A stretch of DNA of 64,000 nucleotides, taken from NCBI GenBank assembly GCA_025024175.1, contig QCXZ01000075.1, positions 7,874,001 through 7,938,000 of the forward strand, given 5' to 3'. This DNA is from Rhyzopertha dominica (Eukaryota; Arthropoda; Insecta; Coleoptera; Bostrichidae). The translations under genes were made by a program, and so were the position numbers. Below are positions 46,600-56,347 of the stretch, piece after piece; the stretch's first letter is position 1; each line of letters begins with the position of its first letter. Under the pieces are notes generated by a model. That model saw only the letters and a list, made by a program, of their open reading frames with translations. It did no database searches and was not told the origin of the DNA.

Positions 46600-46800
46600 A
46601 GTAAAAATATGAATATAAAGTTATTATTAGATAGGGAGGCCTCCTAGCACTTCGGTGCAGACTGTTTAGTCAGATGCTACATTGGTATAGTTGGCCATAT
46701 TACCTAACAGCTATCAGAAGTGGAACGATAATTGCAACATATACATAGTAACTAGATGAAAAATTAAATTGGGTATTTAATAGGGTCCTAAAACTAATAA
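46600..46800 (+). repeat. Dispersed repeat shared with 17.5-18.3 kb
   Basis: Contains GATAGGGAGGC.TCCTAGCACTT and GCTACATTGGTATAGTTGGCC as in 17676-17750, then ACCTAACAG.TATCAGA.GTGG and TTTA.TAGGGTCCTAA as in 18190-18290. It shows the two blocks as one contiguous element. Confidence 0.7.
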
Positions 46801-47277
46801 TTTTCGTACCTTCTCGAATAAATACGAAAGTGTCGACCACTGAAAGTCTATCAGTAAAGCACTGACATGATGACAAAGCAATTTATACACCTTCATGGAA
46901 ACTTTTAGTTGCCTGTATATCAATTTTTTTCTTTCAGAGTCTTGTAGGTGGTTTATAAACCATAATGTAAAATTGTATTTTCAAAAAAAAATACGCGAAG
47001 CACGCATGAAATAGTAATACGTGCTTGAATTGAATTGTATTAAATGCCTTTTATAAAAGTTATACTATAACTCGAAATTAAATATAACAAAGTATTTCAA
47101 GTAATTCCCTTAACAATACCGTAATTACTAATAATACATTAGACGCTAATAGACGCCTTCTAATGAGCGTCACAAATTGTTCAGTTCACAGCGTGCAAGT
47201 CAACCCATTACGAAATTAAACCGTATGTAACCATCACTGCATTAGAATTGGAGAGAGGTAAAGGATTTGTCACAAAT

Positions 47278-50200
47278 ATGGACTGGTCGTTTAGCGAGAA
47301 ACTTATCGTTGTGTCTTGTAGGTTTATTGGAATAGTCTTTTTTGAAACCAACTACCGACCAGGCAATAACAACAGGAGATGGATAACACTCATACCCATA
47401 TTTTACTACGCATTCTCATTTTATTGTATAATTTCAACGTTGTTGACGTATCACCAAGTGTATGCCGGTACGGATGCCGAATCGCTTATAAGGGCAAGTG
47501 ATTTTGTAGGGGTCGTTATTATTGGTCTGAGTCTCCTTGGAAAGGGATGCTATTATTTCATCAAGAGAAAGGAGCTAGCTGATTTAGTTTGGAAGGTAAG
47601 ACTAATACAAGACAAAGGAGTATCTAGTAGAAACTATTTACATGGACATGTCTTAGAACCGTTTACCACTAATTTAAGTATTGAAATAGTTATTATGCTG
47701 AAACTGGATGTGTACGCCGTTTTAATACAAGAAATTAGCCCATGTTCCATTTTCTTGTATAACAGATGCATTTTCACAAGTCCTTTAACTTTAAGAAAAA
47801 TAGCGCCGTGATGTTTGTTCGACGTTTGGAAGGGGGTGATATGCAGCAAACATAAAATATCGGTTTTTTCCAAATACTCAGTTGTATATGTTTCATAACC
47901 ATGCTTTTTCCAAAATGTTTACTAATAGCCCGATAAATACAAGCATGAAAGGCAAGGGCCTTAAAAAGACAGCACTCGGTTTCTTTTAAAAATAACATTG
48001 ACACTGAAACTACTGCTATGGATCTGAACAAACTACAATGGAGCATGCGCATGCGAGAAGCGAGAGCTAGTTATGGCAGTGTTGTCCAAGCTATTTTAGC
48101 GTTATTATAATATATCTGCGCGAAATGTAGCTTTCCAATTGAAATCACGGATAGTAATGCACAAGTAATATATAATAATCACTTAATGGAAAAGTATGTT
48201 TCATAACAAAGCTGTATAGTCTGCAAATAAACTTTTGCAGCTAACAACCGCGCAGAGCAAATGTTTTTAGGAAGCTCTTTCTCCAGAGAAGACAAAAATT
48301 CGTCTATTGCACATTTAAAATCAAGCGACACGAGAAATAGAGCGAGCTATACTGAATATCCATACTTTGTGTTGAAACTACGCAGATCGGTGCGCACTAA
48401 CCTGTCTTAGCGTTTATAAACAAATCTAGGGTTTCCGGATTTACCCGGACATGTTTGGGTTTTTAAGGTATCCGGGGAAGTCCGGCCGGAATTTGAAAAA
48501 ATGTCCGGGAAACCTGGACTTCGTAAAAATAACTTTGTTCGATATTTTAATCGCTATGGCGCCACATCTCCAGCAGAGTGCCGATGCGTATTCGAACATA
48601 CGCATCTCTATACACTGGCGTCCCGCCAAGGTCAAACTTTTCGTTTTCCGCGCAGTCGTGAATTCTTCCGTTTTCATTTGTCGGTATCGGGTATCGGTAA
48701 ATCCCAAAGTTTATGTAAGTTTTTTAATAAAATAAATAAATTCTTAACTCTAATTTTTTTAGCCTTTGAAGTACATAAGTAAGTTTATGGCGTATTTTTC
48801 GGCAAAGTCAGGAATTTGTCCGGTTTTCAGGGCTCACTTGTTCTGAATTTCATAAACCCTTTATGGAAACCCTAAACAAATCGTACATATAAACCTGCTC
48901 CTCGAACCTACACAATTAGCAGGGTTGTGAGACTGGGCAGCTTTTGTACTGATATCGGCGGAATCAGCTTTCGAACAGGAGATATCTGTCCCGTTGGGCT
49001 GACTTCCTAACTGAAATTCAAGGATCTACGTACATGTAGCTGCCACTATAGGTCAATTAATACATCAACATGAAATGCAGTTTTAGGCCTCTTAAAATAT
49101 ATTGATGTGAATAAACTTTTGGCAGCACTGGGAACATCCATGTGTTTTCTTGCTTTTGTAAATGAAACGGAAGAAATGCTTCCACGCAATTGTATATCTT
49201 GTTTCCCTATATTGTTATGGACAAATTCAAATTCAAATTCAATTTTTCAAGTGAAACATTGCCCATTTGCAGAAAAAATTTATATGCAGTTGGATCTTCT
49301 ATCATTCATTCCATGAACATTCATTCTCCTTGCATCATCATTAATATCAACACTGATGCACTTAATAATTTTTTGTCATTAGGCATTTTTTAACTGTTAA
49401 GAACAAATTATGGTAATTCAGGATCACGACAAACACAAACTACAATAAAAGTTATTGTTTATGAGTGGGTTAAATCTAAAGTCTACTTTTCTCTAATAGT
49501 ATAGATCTTAGGTTGCACCTGCTATCGTATAAAGACGTAATTTTATACAGGGTTTCTATAAATGATTAATGCATCCAGGGCGCTTATGGAAATATCGATT
49601 AAATCTGCTTGGCACATCTCAGTAAAGTGAATACAACAATTGCTTTGACGTTTAGTTTTCATCTGTCGATTGTTGAATTATTTGATATATTTTAATATGA
49701 GAAAACGCGTGGGAGCTTATATAGAAACCTTTAACATATTTTGTGGTGTTTTGAGCAATAATCAACTTTGAGGTTGCAAAAAGCTCACATTAGGCTTTTT
49801 AAGATTACGTCATCGAACATGGCTTCCAGGAGGCACCCAGCGCGCGCATGGAACGCGCCTACGAAACCGTTGAAATGGACGGGTGGGTGATAGAGTTGGG
49901 TAGTTCATGACCAAGTCGTTCAAATTGAATGACTCATGCCATGATTCGTTTGATTCAGCTCACAGCTAATGAATCAGCGTCCTTCGTGCATCGGTCATAG
50001 TTGACGGTTGGCTGGCTGGCTACGGGACACATGTTGCAGCTGTCAGCTGTCTTTAAGCAGGTCTAACAACTCGGTATAACTCGTTGTCGGTTATGATTCT
50101 TGAATGTCTTGAATGATCCGAATCTATGCGATTGGTTGAACGATTTGAATTGAATCTAATGTCCCAGCTCTAGTGACTGACGTTGGCATTAAGTAATGGG

Positions 50201-52038
50201 GTTTCTATGACAGAGCGTTGGAAGCTGCATCGTTTTGACAGGTGCTCCCTGGCAGTCACTTCAAAAGTCACGTGTTTTAGATAGTCTAATTTCATAGCTA
50301 TGAGCTAACACGGTTTCGTATATCTTTTAGGTTATGTATTGTATTTGTGAACTTGTGGCTATAGAAATCCTGTTAAAGAATTGCACTATGATGGACTGAA
50401 GGACATTTTAGCCTGCCACAATGATAAAATTAAAAAACTAAGTGGTACTAACGTTAGCTCCACTGCACAAAGCTTCCACAGTGCAAGGGTGTAGACTGTA
50501 GAGGTTACTACAAGTCTACTATACGAATAATGGTTATTTCTTACATTTAAAAGAAAAATAGAACCGTGATTTGTTGGAAAATCTTTACAAAGCCTTCAGT
50601 TTCATGACTGCAACTTGATCTGCAACCTTCAGTACAATCGTGCTCATTGATGAACAGTGATCGCCCTGCATACTGTAGCTTGGCAGCAGTTATAAAAAGG
50701 CGGCACAAAGAATTCAGAAATTAACGCCTCCCGCGTTGCATTAATCATTTATAGAAACCCTGTAGAACAACAAACTTGAGCGCGCGTGCCTATTGAAATA
50801 CCTAATGAAAAGGATTTGTAATTACAAACTGAGAACAAAACCGTGCGCTTATTTCTTGTATTGAAACACGCACGCATCTAATTGTCAGTATAAACTTACT
50901 TAATTAAGTATAGTGGTAAACGGCTCTTATGCTGAACATTGGAAGTCATATTGTGAGAATCAGTAAGTCATCTACGTAGGTTGCTATGGTCTGTAAATAC
51001 AAATACCTGCATTGTCGATTGCCCAATGAGCGTTTGAGCCCTGCAAAAAAGGCCTAGTAACTTTTCTACCACATATTTAAGATAGACGTGTCCATGTCAA
51101 ATGTCTATCTCAAAGGTTTAGCCACCAGGGATTTCTTTACAGATAAAACACTTGGACGGGAATAAACACCACGCCAATCTATTGGGCCCATTTACATTAT
51201 TTTTTATGATGCTGGTAATGTCAGCAATAGATATCACAACCATGCTTCGTCTAGGAAAGAATAAATGGCCCATGCTAAAGTTCATACTATGTTACACTAT
51301 GAGCATTTATGAAAGCTTTATAGAACTGATGTTTATGAGTATTTTTCTTCAAGCGTTGATTAATTCTTACAAACAGTTAAACGAAAATATCTCAAAAGTT
51401 TCCTTTTGTGGTCGTTCTGCATCAAATTCAGCGGCAGTCAAAGCAATGGAGGGCTTAACAGTAAAACATTACGAACTTTGTTCACTGGCTATGGAAGCAA
51501 ACAAAATTTTTGGCTTTCCTGGATTGTTAGGAATAACAAACGATTTTCAGTGCATAACAGGAAGTCTCTACGTGTTATGGACAACAGCTAAAGGCAACTT
51601 AGGTGAAGAATCTATCACTCTGGCTATTGGATGGTCTGCAGTTTATTCACTTCATACGTGGTGTCTGCTAAAGGACTGGGTTAAATTATATAAAGAGGTG
51701 AGGATTTTTCATCAGCCACAATGCTAAATTTTTGTTATTTTACTCTTAGGCATCCAAAGGTGCAAGCTACACCCACGACATTTGGAACCACTATGTAAGC
51801 CATACTGAGGAAAATGAAGAAATTCGTCATTTACAACTGTCAGCTGTGCAGTATTATTTCACGAAGCCTATATTCACTGCTTGTGGATTTTTCCCGCTTG
51901 ACATGACATTTATTCATCTAGTAAGTACGCTAAAACTTAGATGCGAAGCAAATACACCAGTTCATTTTACAGATGGTTGCTTCTGTTACGACTTACTGGA
52001 TATTTTTAACTCAGTTCCATACCCCACTGAGGATATAA
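47278..52038 (+). CDS. Gustatory receptor A, four exons, seven-transmembrane
   Basis: Exons 47278-47595, 51143-51697, 51750-51920 and 51973-52038 (stop TAA). All junctions are phase 0 with GT/AG introns; the last two introns are only about 52 bp. The product is 369 residues. Transmembrane segments: about 37-57 (ITLIPIFYYAFSFYCIISTL), about 76-97 (DFVGVVIIGLSLLGKGCYYF), then LLGPFTLFFMMLVMSAIDIT, a long fourth around SIYESFIELMFMSIFLQALI, two near residues 227 and 260, and a seventh split by the last intron (FTACGFFPLDMTFIHL plus VTTYWIFLTQF). The tail fits the family signature TYhhhhhQF. Insect gustatory receptors act as ligand-gated cation channels in chemosensory neurons with inverted topology. 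Start chosen because the ATG is conserved in copy B while upstream frames are not. Ligand unknown. Confidence 0.9.
48145..49300. other. Sequence in intron 1 of receptor A that copy B lacks
   Basis: Copy B jumps from CTTTCCAATT to CCATTCCATGAAC, while A has about 1.15 kb more, including a GC-rich CCGG.TTTCCGG-type segment (48430-48520). It is either an insertion in A or a deletion in B. No TIRs or target duplication seen. Confidence 0.5.
49548..50762. mobile_element. 1.2-kb TIR DNA transposon in intron 1 of receptor A
   Basis: Perfect 26-bp terminal inverted repeats: CAGGGTTTCTATAAATGATT... at 49548-49573 and its complement at 50737-50762, flanked by TA on both sides (49546-49547, 50763-50764), as for Tc1/mariner-type insertion. 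No intact transposase. Interior parts (for example 49630-49800 and 50290-50460) also occur in copy B, but both ends are lost there, so the insertion is older than the duplication. Confidence 0.85.
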
Positions 52039-52253
52039 AAGTGTATAGATCGAGATTTATTACGTTATAGATGAAACAAATGGTAATGTATCAAAACTAC
52101 CAGTAAAACCTTTGGAGCTAGAAATTTTAAATTGTATATTAAAGGTGGTCAGTAATGAAGTAATTTGGATTTAAGTAAATGTACATTAACATACCCTGTA
52201 TTCGTTAGTCATTAATAATTTGCGTTTGTTATATAGCAAAAACTATGAATTAT

Positions 52254-52259
52254 AATAAA
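52254..52259 (+). terminator. Polyadenylation signal of receptor A
   Basis: AATAAA about 215 bases after the stop; the same signal is kept in copy B at 60339-60344. Confidence 0.5.
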
Positions 52260-52639
52260 TAGTATGGGTAAAGAGGTGTGTCCTATTTTAATTAAACCGT
52301 CATTTACATGTACATCAAACTTATAAGGTAGACAGTATTAAATCACTTGGATCCGGCTTAGTAACATACTAATTAAGATTAAGACTATTGTGTATATCAA
52401 TAGCCAGGGGTGCGATGCTATGTCCCCTAAAATATCTTGATATTGCAGAATGAAATTATATATGCGTTCCTACTGCAAGCGCGTCACTCATAGGCACTAC
52501 CTTTCAGTAATAGTACACGTCATTTTGAAGTGCATATGGGCTTGCTATTNAACTAGTGAGTGATATATTTGGCCGTTACTTATAGTTTTAGGGACACAAT
52601 CTATAGCACTGCGCGACATCAAGAAAAAAAAGTTTGCTT

Positions 52640-53571
52640 TAAACTTGTGAGATGGTCTGCCGGAGATCATTTGATGGACCCTTACTTTCGTCCTTCTTAT
52701 TTGTGTGGAGAAAACTACAAAGACTTTTTGGAAAAGGAACTTTCGACTGCTCTTGAAAACCTTTCACTTCTAGATAGAGCGCGTACGGGCTTTTAACAAT
52801 GTCCATGAGCTCCGCCAGCGTATTCAACGTAATTTTGAGCGAATAAGCAACACTGAAGCCATTTTCTTCAGGGTGAGAAGGTCAATGATACAATGTGCAC
52901 TGCCGAAGATGGTGGTCACTACCAAAATTTAATTTAAAATTAATTAAAATAAAGCATTTTACAATTCAGCTGCTTCTGCGTATTTTTGTTGTCTGATTTT
53001 ATTATGATCTATTGACGGTCAAATTTTAATAAATTTAGCTGAAAAAGGTTGAAATAAAACTTTTTTAAATACATAAAAAGTCTAACTTTATGTTAAAATT
53101 GTACCAAGTACAGGACAGTTAGTTGTCCTCTATTCGGCCAACTAGATGTGAGTAAATCTGTAAATACTTTAAACGCACTTTTCTCGAAAACGGGAAATTT
53201 TAATGAAACGTCATAGGATGGAGTATTCCTTTAAATAAGGACCATAGATTTAAAAATTTTTATCAAACCATTCAAAAATTATTTGCACAAATATTCTAAA
53301 CCAAAGACCATTAAAGGTAGTTAAACCCCCCACCCGCCTTGAGAGGTATTAAAAAGTGGCACCACTTCAAACCCACATTCTAAAAATATAATCAAAATCG
53401 GTCCAAAAATTAAAAAAAAAACGATTCGTAAAAAACTATTTTCTACCGTTCATCTTCAAAAAGCCGTAACTCAATAATGAGGGCGCAGATCTCAAAATGC
53501 AAAATCAACTTTCTTCGTATTTTTATGCATAGAATACGCATATATTTCAGTGACACCCTGTATACATTTAC
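52640..53571 (+). mobile_element. Mariner-type transposon 3' part, copy A
   Basis: Frames read RSFDGPLLSSFLF (a decayed form of the P-D-L-T-P-x-D box), then FNNVHELRQRIQRNFERISN and VRRSMIQC up to about 52920, the typical C-terminal tail of an insect mariner-like transposase. The right end is probably TGACACCCTGTATA at 53558-53571, a common terminal motif. The 5' half is missing. Also present in copy B. Confidence 0.55.
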
Positions 53572-53595
53572 CGCGCCGAGCTAAAAGATATTATA

Positions 53596-54014
53596 AAATA
53601 AAAATAGGTAAAAAAACTTTTTAAGTTAAACGGTTTTATGTTAAACATACATTGCAGTGTTTAAGATAAATGTACTAAAAACCAAAAAATAATAAAATAG
53701 ATACAGTCGTGGGAATTATAAACATATGCATAGACTAGACTAAAATAAAACCGTGGGGCACGTCCATCGTTGTCGGTTGAACAACTGCCTAATTATAGTG
53801 TAACATTACAAAACAAACATTTTAATCAACGATTGTAGACAATTGACGTGCCCCACGGTTTTATTTTAGTCTAGTCTATGCATATGTTTATAATTCCCAC
53901 GACTGTATCTATTTTATTATTTTTTGGTTTTTAGTACATTTATCTTAAACATTGCAATGTATGTTTAACATAAAACCGTTTAACTTAAAAAGTATTTTTA
54001 CCTATTTTTATTTT
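53596..54014. repeat. Very long inverted repeat, arms of about 168 bp
   Basis: Arms 53596-53763 and 53846-54014 are near-perfect complements (outer AAAATAGGTAAAAA..., then TTAAGTTAAACGGTTTTATG, inner ACCGTGGGGCACGT), with an 82-base spacer containing a further ATCGTTG/CAACGAT pairing. It lies directly downstream of the PIF1-helicase fragment and forms the left end of the insertion 53605-55019. Confidence 0.9.
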
Positions 54015-54021
54015 CTAGTTT

Positions 54022-54585
54022 TTAGTTTTTATTTCGCATTCTGTTTAATTCATTTAGTGCTTCATTATTGCAAGGTTTCTTGCCCGTTAGTTTATTGCAG
54101 TCCAACTCCTCTATACGTAGTCCCTGCAAAGATCTTACTCTACTAAGAGCCACGTAGGCTTGACCTTCTTCAAACAGTTTCGCACCTAAGTATACGACTG
54201 CGTGATCCACAGTGCTGCCCTGCATTTTATGTATTGTAGAAGCCCATGATAGTATTAAAGGCAACATTCTTCTTTCAGCCGTCCCGTAATTGTACTTAGC
54301 TGGAAACTGTATGGCTTTCGGGTGTATAAGATGTACTCCGTCTCTTGCGAAATCAATTCGGACGGAAGGTACATCTGTTGCATACATCTCAGTTCGACGA
54401 AATTGAGGCCAAACGATTTCGTTGATGTAGCCTATAGCGCCATTTACTAATCCCTTTGAAACGTCAATATTGGACCGTAGCATGACTTTTGCCCCCACAA
54501 ATATTTCCAGTTCCGCTGGTAAACCCCCAGTTTTTTGATACCCATGTTGATGGGATTGATTGATAAAACCTAAGTTATCCGCCAT
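54022..54585 (-). pseudogene. PIF1-like helicase C-terminal fragment (Helitron type)
   Basis: 187 codons. ELEIFVGAKVMLRSNIDVSK and GLVNGAIGYI precede helicase motif V, LSWASTIHKMQGSTVDHAVV, and motif VI, GQAYVALSRVRSLQGLRIEE. These are the last superfamily 1B helicase motifs; the ATP-binding motifs I to III and any Rep nuclease are missing. The first 17 residues come from the adjacent minisatellite and not from the helicase, so the apparent start codon is accidental. Confidence 0.85.
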
Positions 54586-54860
54586 TTTGTAGAGGCCGCC
54601 ATCTTGGATTTTAATTTTATATAGTACATTGTATTCTACTGGTTGAGCACTTTCATTTGATACCCATGTTGATGGGATTGATAAAACCTACGTTATCCGC
54701 CATTTTGTAGCGGCCGCCATCTTGGATTTCAATTTTTTATAGTATATTGTATTCTGCTTGTTGAGCCCTTTCATTTGATACCCATATTGATGGGATTAAT
54801 AAAACATAAATTATCCGCCATTTTGTAGCGGCGGCCATCTTGAATTTATAATGATAATGA
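54537..54860. repeat. Minisatellite of about 119 bp, close to three units
   Basis: TTTGATACCCAT.TTGATGGGATT starts each unit (about 54536, 54656, 54775), with ATCCGCCATTTTGTAG.GGC followed by GGCCATCTTG in each. The first unit overlaps the 5' end of the helicase frame. Confidence 0.9.
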
Positions 54861-55399
54861 ATAAACATAATTGTATTGTCACCAAAATCCAAAGTGTATA
54901 CAAAATTTCAGATTAATCGGTTGACAGGAAGAGGGTGAAATTTGAATTACTAAATTTGACCCAAGAATAAATAATAAATAAACAAACGGGGTGAGCTAAA
55001 TAAAACCGTTTAAAAAAAACCTAACGAACGAATAGTTAGGTATAAAGAAATTTTTGGGTTAAACACTTACACTGAATCGAGATTTAGTGAACTGATGATT
55101 TAAGACAAGACAAATGACAGTTGCAGTAAAATGGGCCAATACAGCGTCAGCTAATTGTTATCGACGAATTTATTTTGAAATAAATATATTTAGCAAATAG
55201 TATANCGCAATTTTATATTGCCTTTGTTCGCTGTAGTGACGTGGTACCCATTTCCGGTTTCTTTTTCTTGGTACATCGTCTTGTTTTATCTTTAAGATAA
55301 GTTGTCTCTTTCGACGTCAATAATTTATTTCCTTCGATTTCTGCAAAAGACTGTTTAAAAATATTAAATAGTCTGCTGTTAAATTGTAACTTACCTGCG

Positions 55400-55935
55400 T
55401 TTCAAAAAATAATTTGGTTTCAATAACAGAATTTGTCTTAAATCAAAATTTTTCTTGTCTAGATAATAAATATTCCTTACAAAATTCAGATTTAGCAATG
55501 GGTTTGTCTCTTAGCCCACTTTTAGCAGAACTTTTTATGAATAATTTAGAACAAGATATTTTCAAAATCGTTTCCTTTTCTTCCCATATTAAATTTTGGT
55601 ATCGTTAGGTAGATGATGTTTGCGCCTTTATACAGGACATCGCAATGACTTAAATAATTTTCTTACATGTATTAATTATCTTCATGATTCTCTAAATTTT
55701 AGTTATGAATTTAGAAATTAATAATCAAATTCCATTTTTAGATTTATTAATTATACGAATTCAGTCTTCGTCTTACCTATCTTTCGAATGTTTTAGAAAA
55801 CCCACACACACTGATACTTTTCCTTTCACCCTTATACACACAAATTAACCGTATTTCATTCTATTTTTAAAAGACTTTTTAAACTACCCCTTTCTTTAAA
55901 CGCTTTTGAAAAGGAACTGGGTGTAGTAGTATACT
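55400..55935 (+). mobile_element. Penelope-like element in copy A, truncated at the duplication joint
   Basis: SDLAMGLSLSPLLAELFMNN (55485-55545) is the palm motif of PLE reverse transcriptase. A TAG precedes the VDDVCAFIQ box (about 55610), which carries the catalytic aspartates. NQIPFLDLLIIR and RKPTHTDTF-like pieces follow. It ends abruptly at about 55935 where copy B of the duplication starts. Confidence 0.8.
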
Positions 55936-56347
55936 TTAAATATTTACTTATGATGACAAAGCAGTTTATACACCTTCATGGAACCTACTACTTTTACTTG
56001 CCTGTATATCAATTTTTCTTTCAGAGTCTTGTAGGTGGTTTATAAACCATAATGTAAAATTGTATTTTCAAAAAAAGATACGAGAAACACGCATTAAATA
56101 GTAATACGTTTATAAAAGTTATACTATAACATATAATATATAAATTAAATATATCAAGGTATTTCAAGTAAGCAATTCCCTTAACAATACCGTAATTACT
56201 AATAATACATTAGACTCTAATAGACGCCTTCTAATGAGCGTCAGAAGTTGTTCAGTTCGCAGTGTACAAGTGATCCATTACGAAATTAAACCGTATGTAA
56301 TCATCACTGCATTAGAATTAGAGAGAGGTAAAGGGTTTGTTACAAAT

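Larger units (their letters stand above)
53605..55019 (-). mobile_element. Helitron-like insertion in copy A, absent from copy B
   Basis: Copy B runs without interruption from TATTATAAAATAAAAA to CCTAACGAACGAATAG (about 61640-61665), while copy A has about 1.4 kb between the same bases. The insert holds a PIF1-like helicase fragment (minus strand), a minisatellite, and the long inverted repeat. Both ends share AAACGGTTTTAT in inverse orientation. PIF1-like helicases of this type accompany Helitron/Helentron elements in insects; no Rep domain is present, so this is truncated. Confidence 0.75.
46868..55952 (+). repeat. Tandem duplication, copy A
   Basis: Unit begins TGATGACAAAGCA.TTTATACACC. 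It carries a gustatory receptor gene, a mariner-type 3' remnant and the front of a PLE. Copy B begins at 55953 with the same bases, fused to the PLE of copy A, which is cut off mid-element at the joint. Confidence 0.9.

Noticed and set aside
47634..48052. Minus-strand frames in receptor A (and 56694-56930 in B) as a conserved small gene
   Set aside because: They are conserved only because intron 1 was duplicated; the copies differ by indels that shift the frame, and there is no recognisable domain.
56234..56347. Upstream ATG at 56234 as the start of receptor B
   Set aside because: The matching position in receptor A is frameshifted and stopped, whereas the ATG at 47278/56348 is kept in both and gives the usual short N-terminus.
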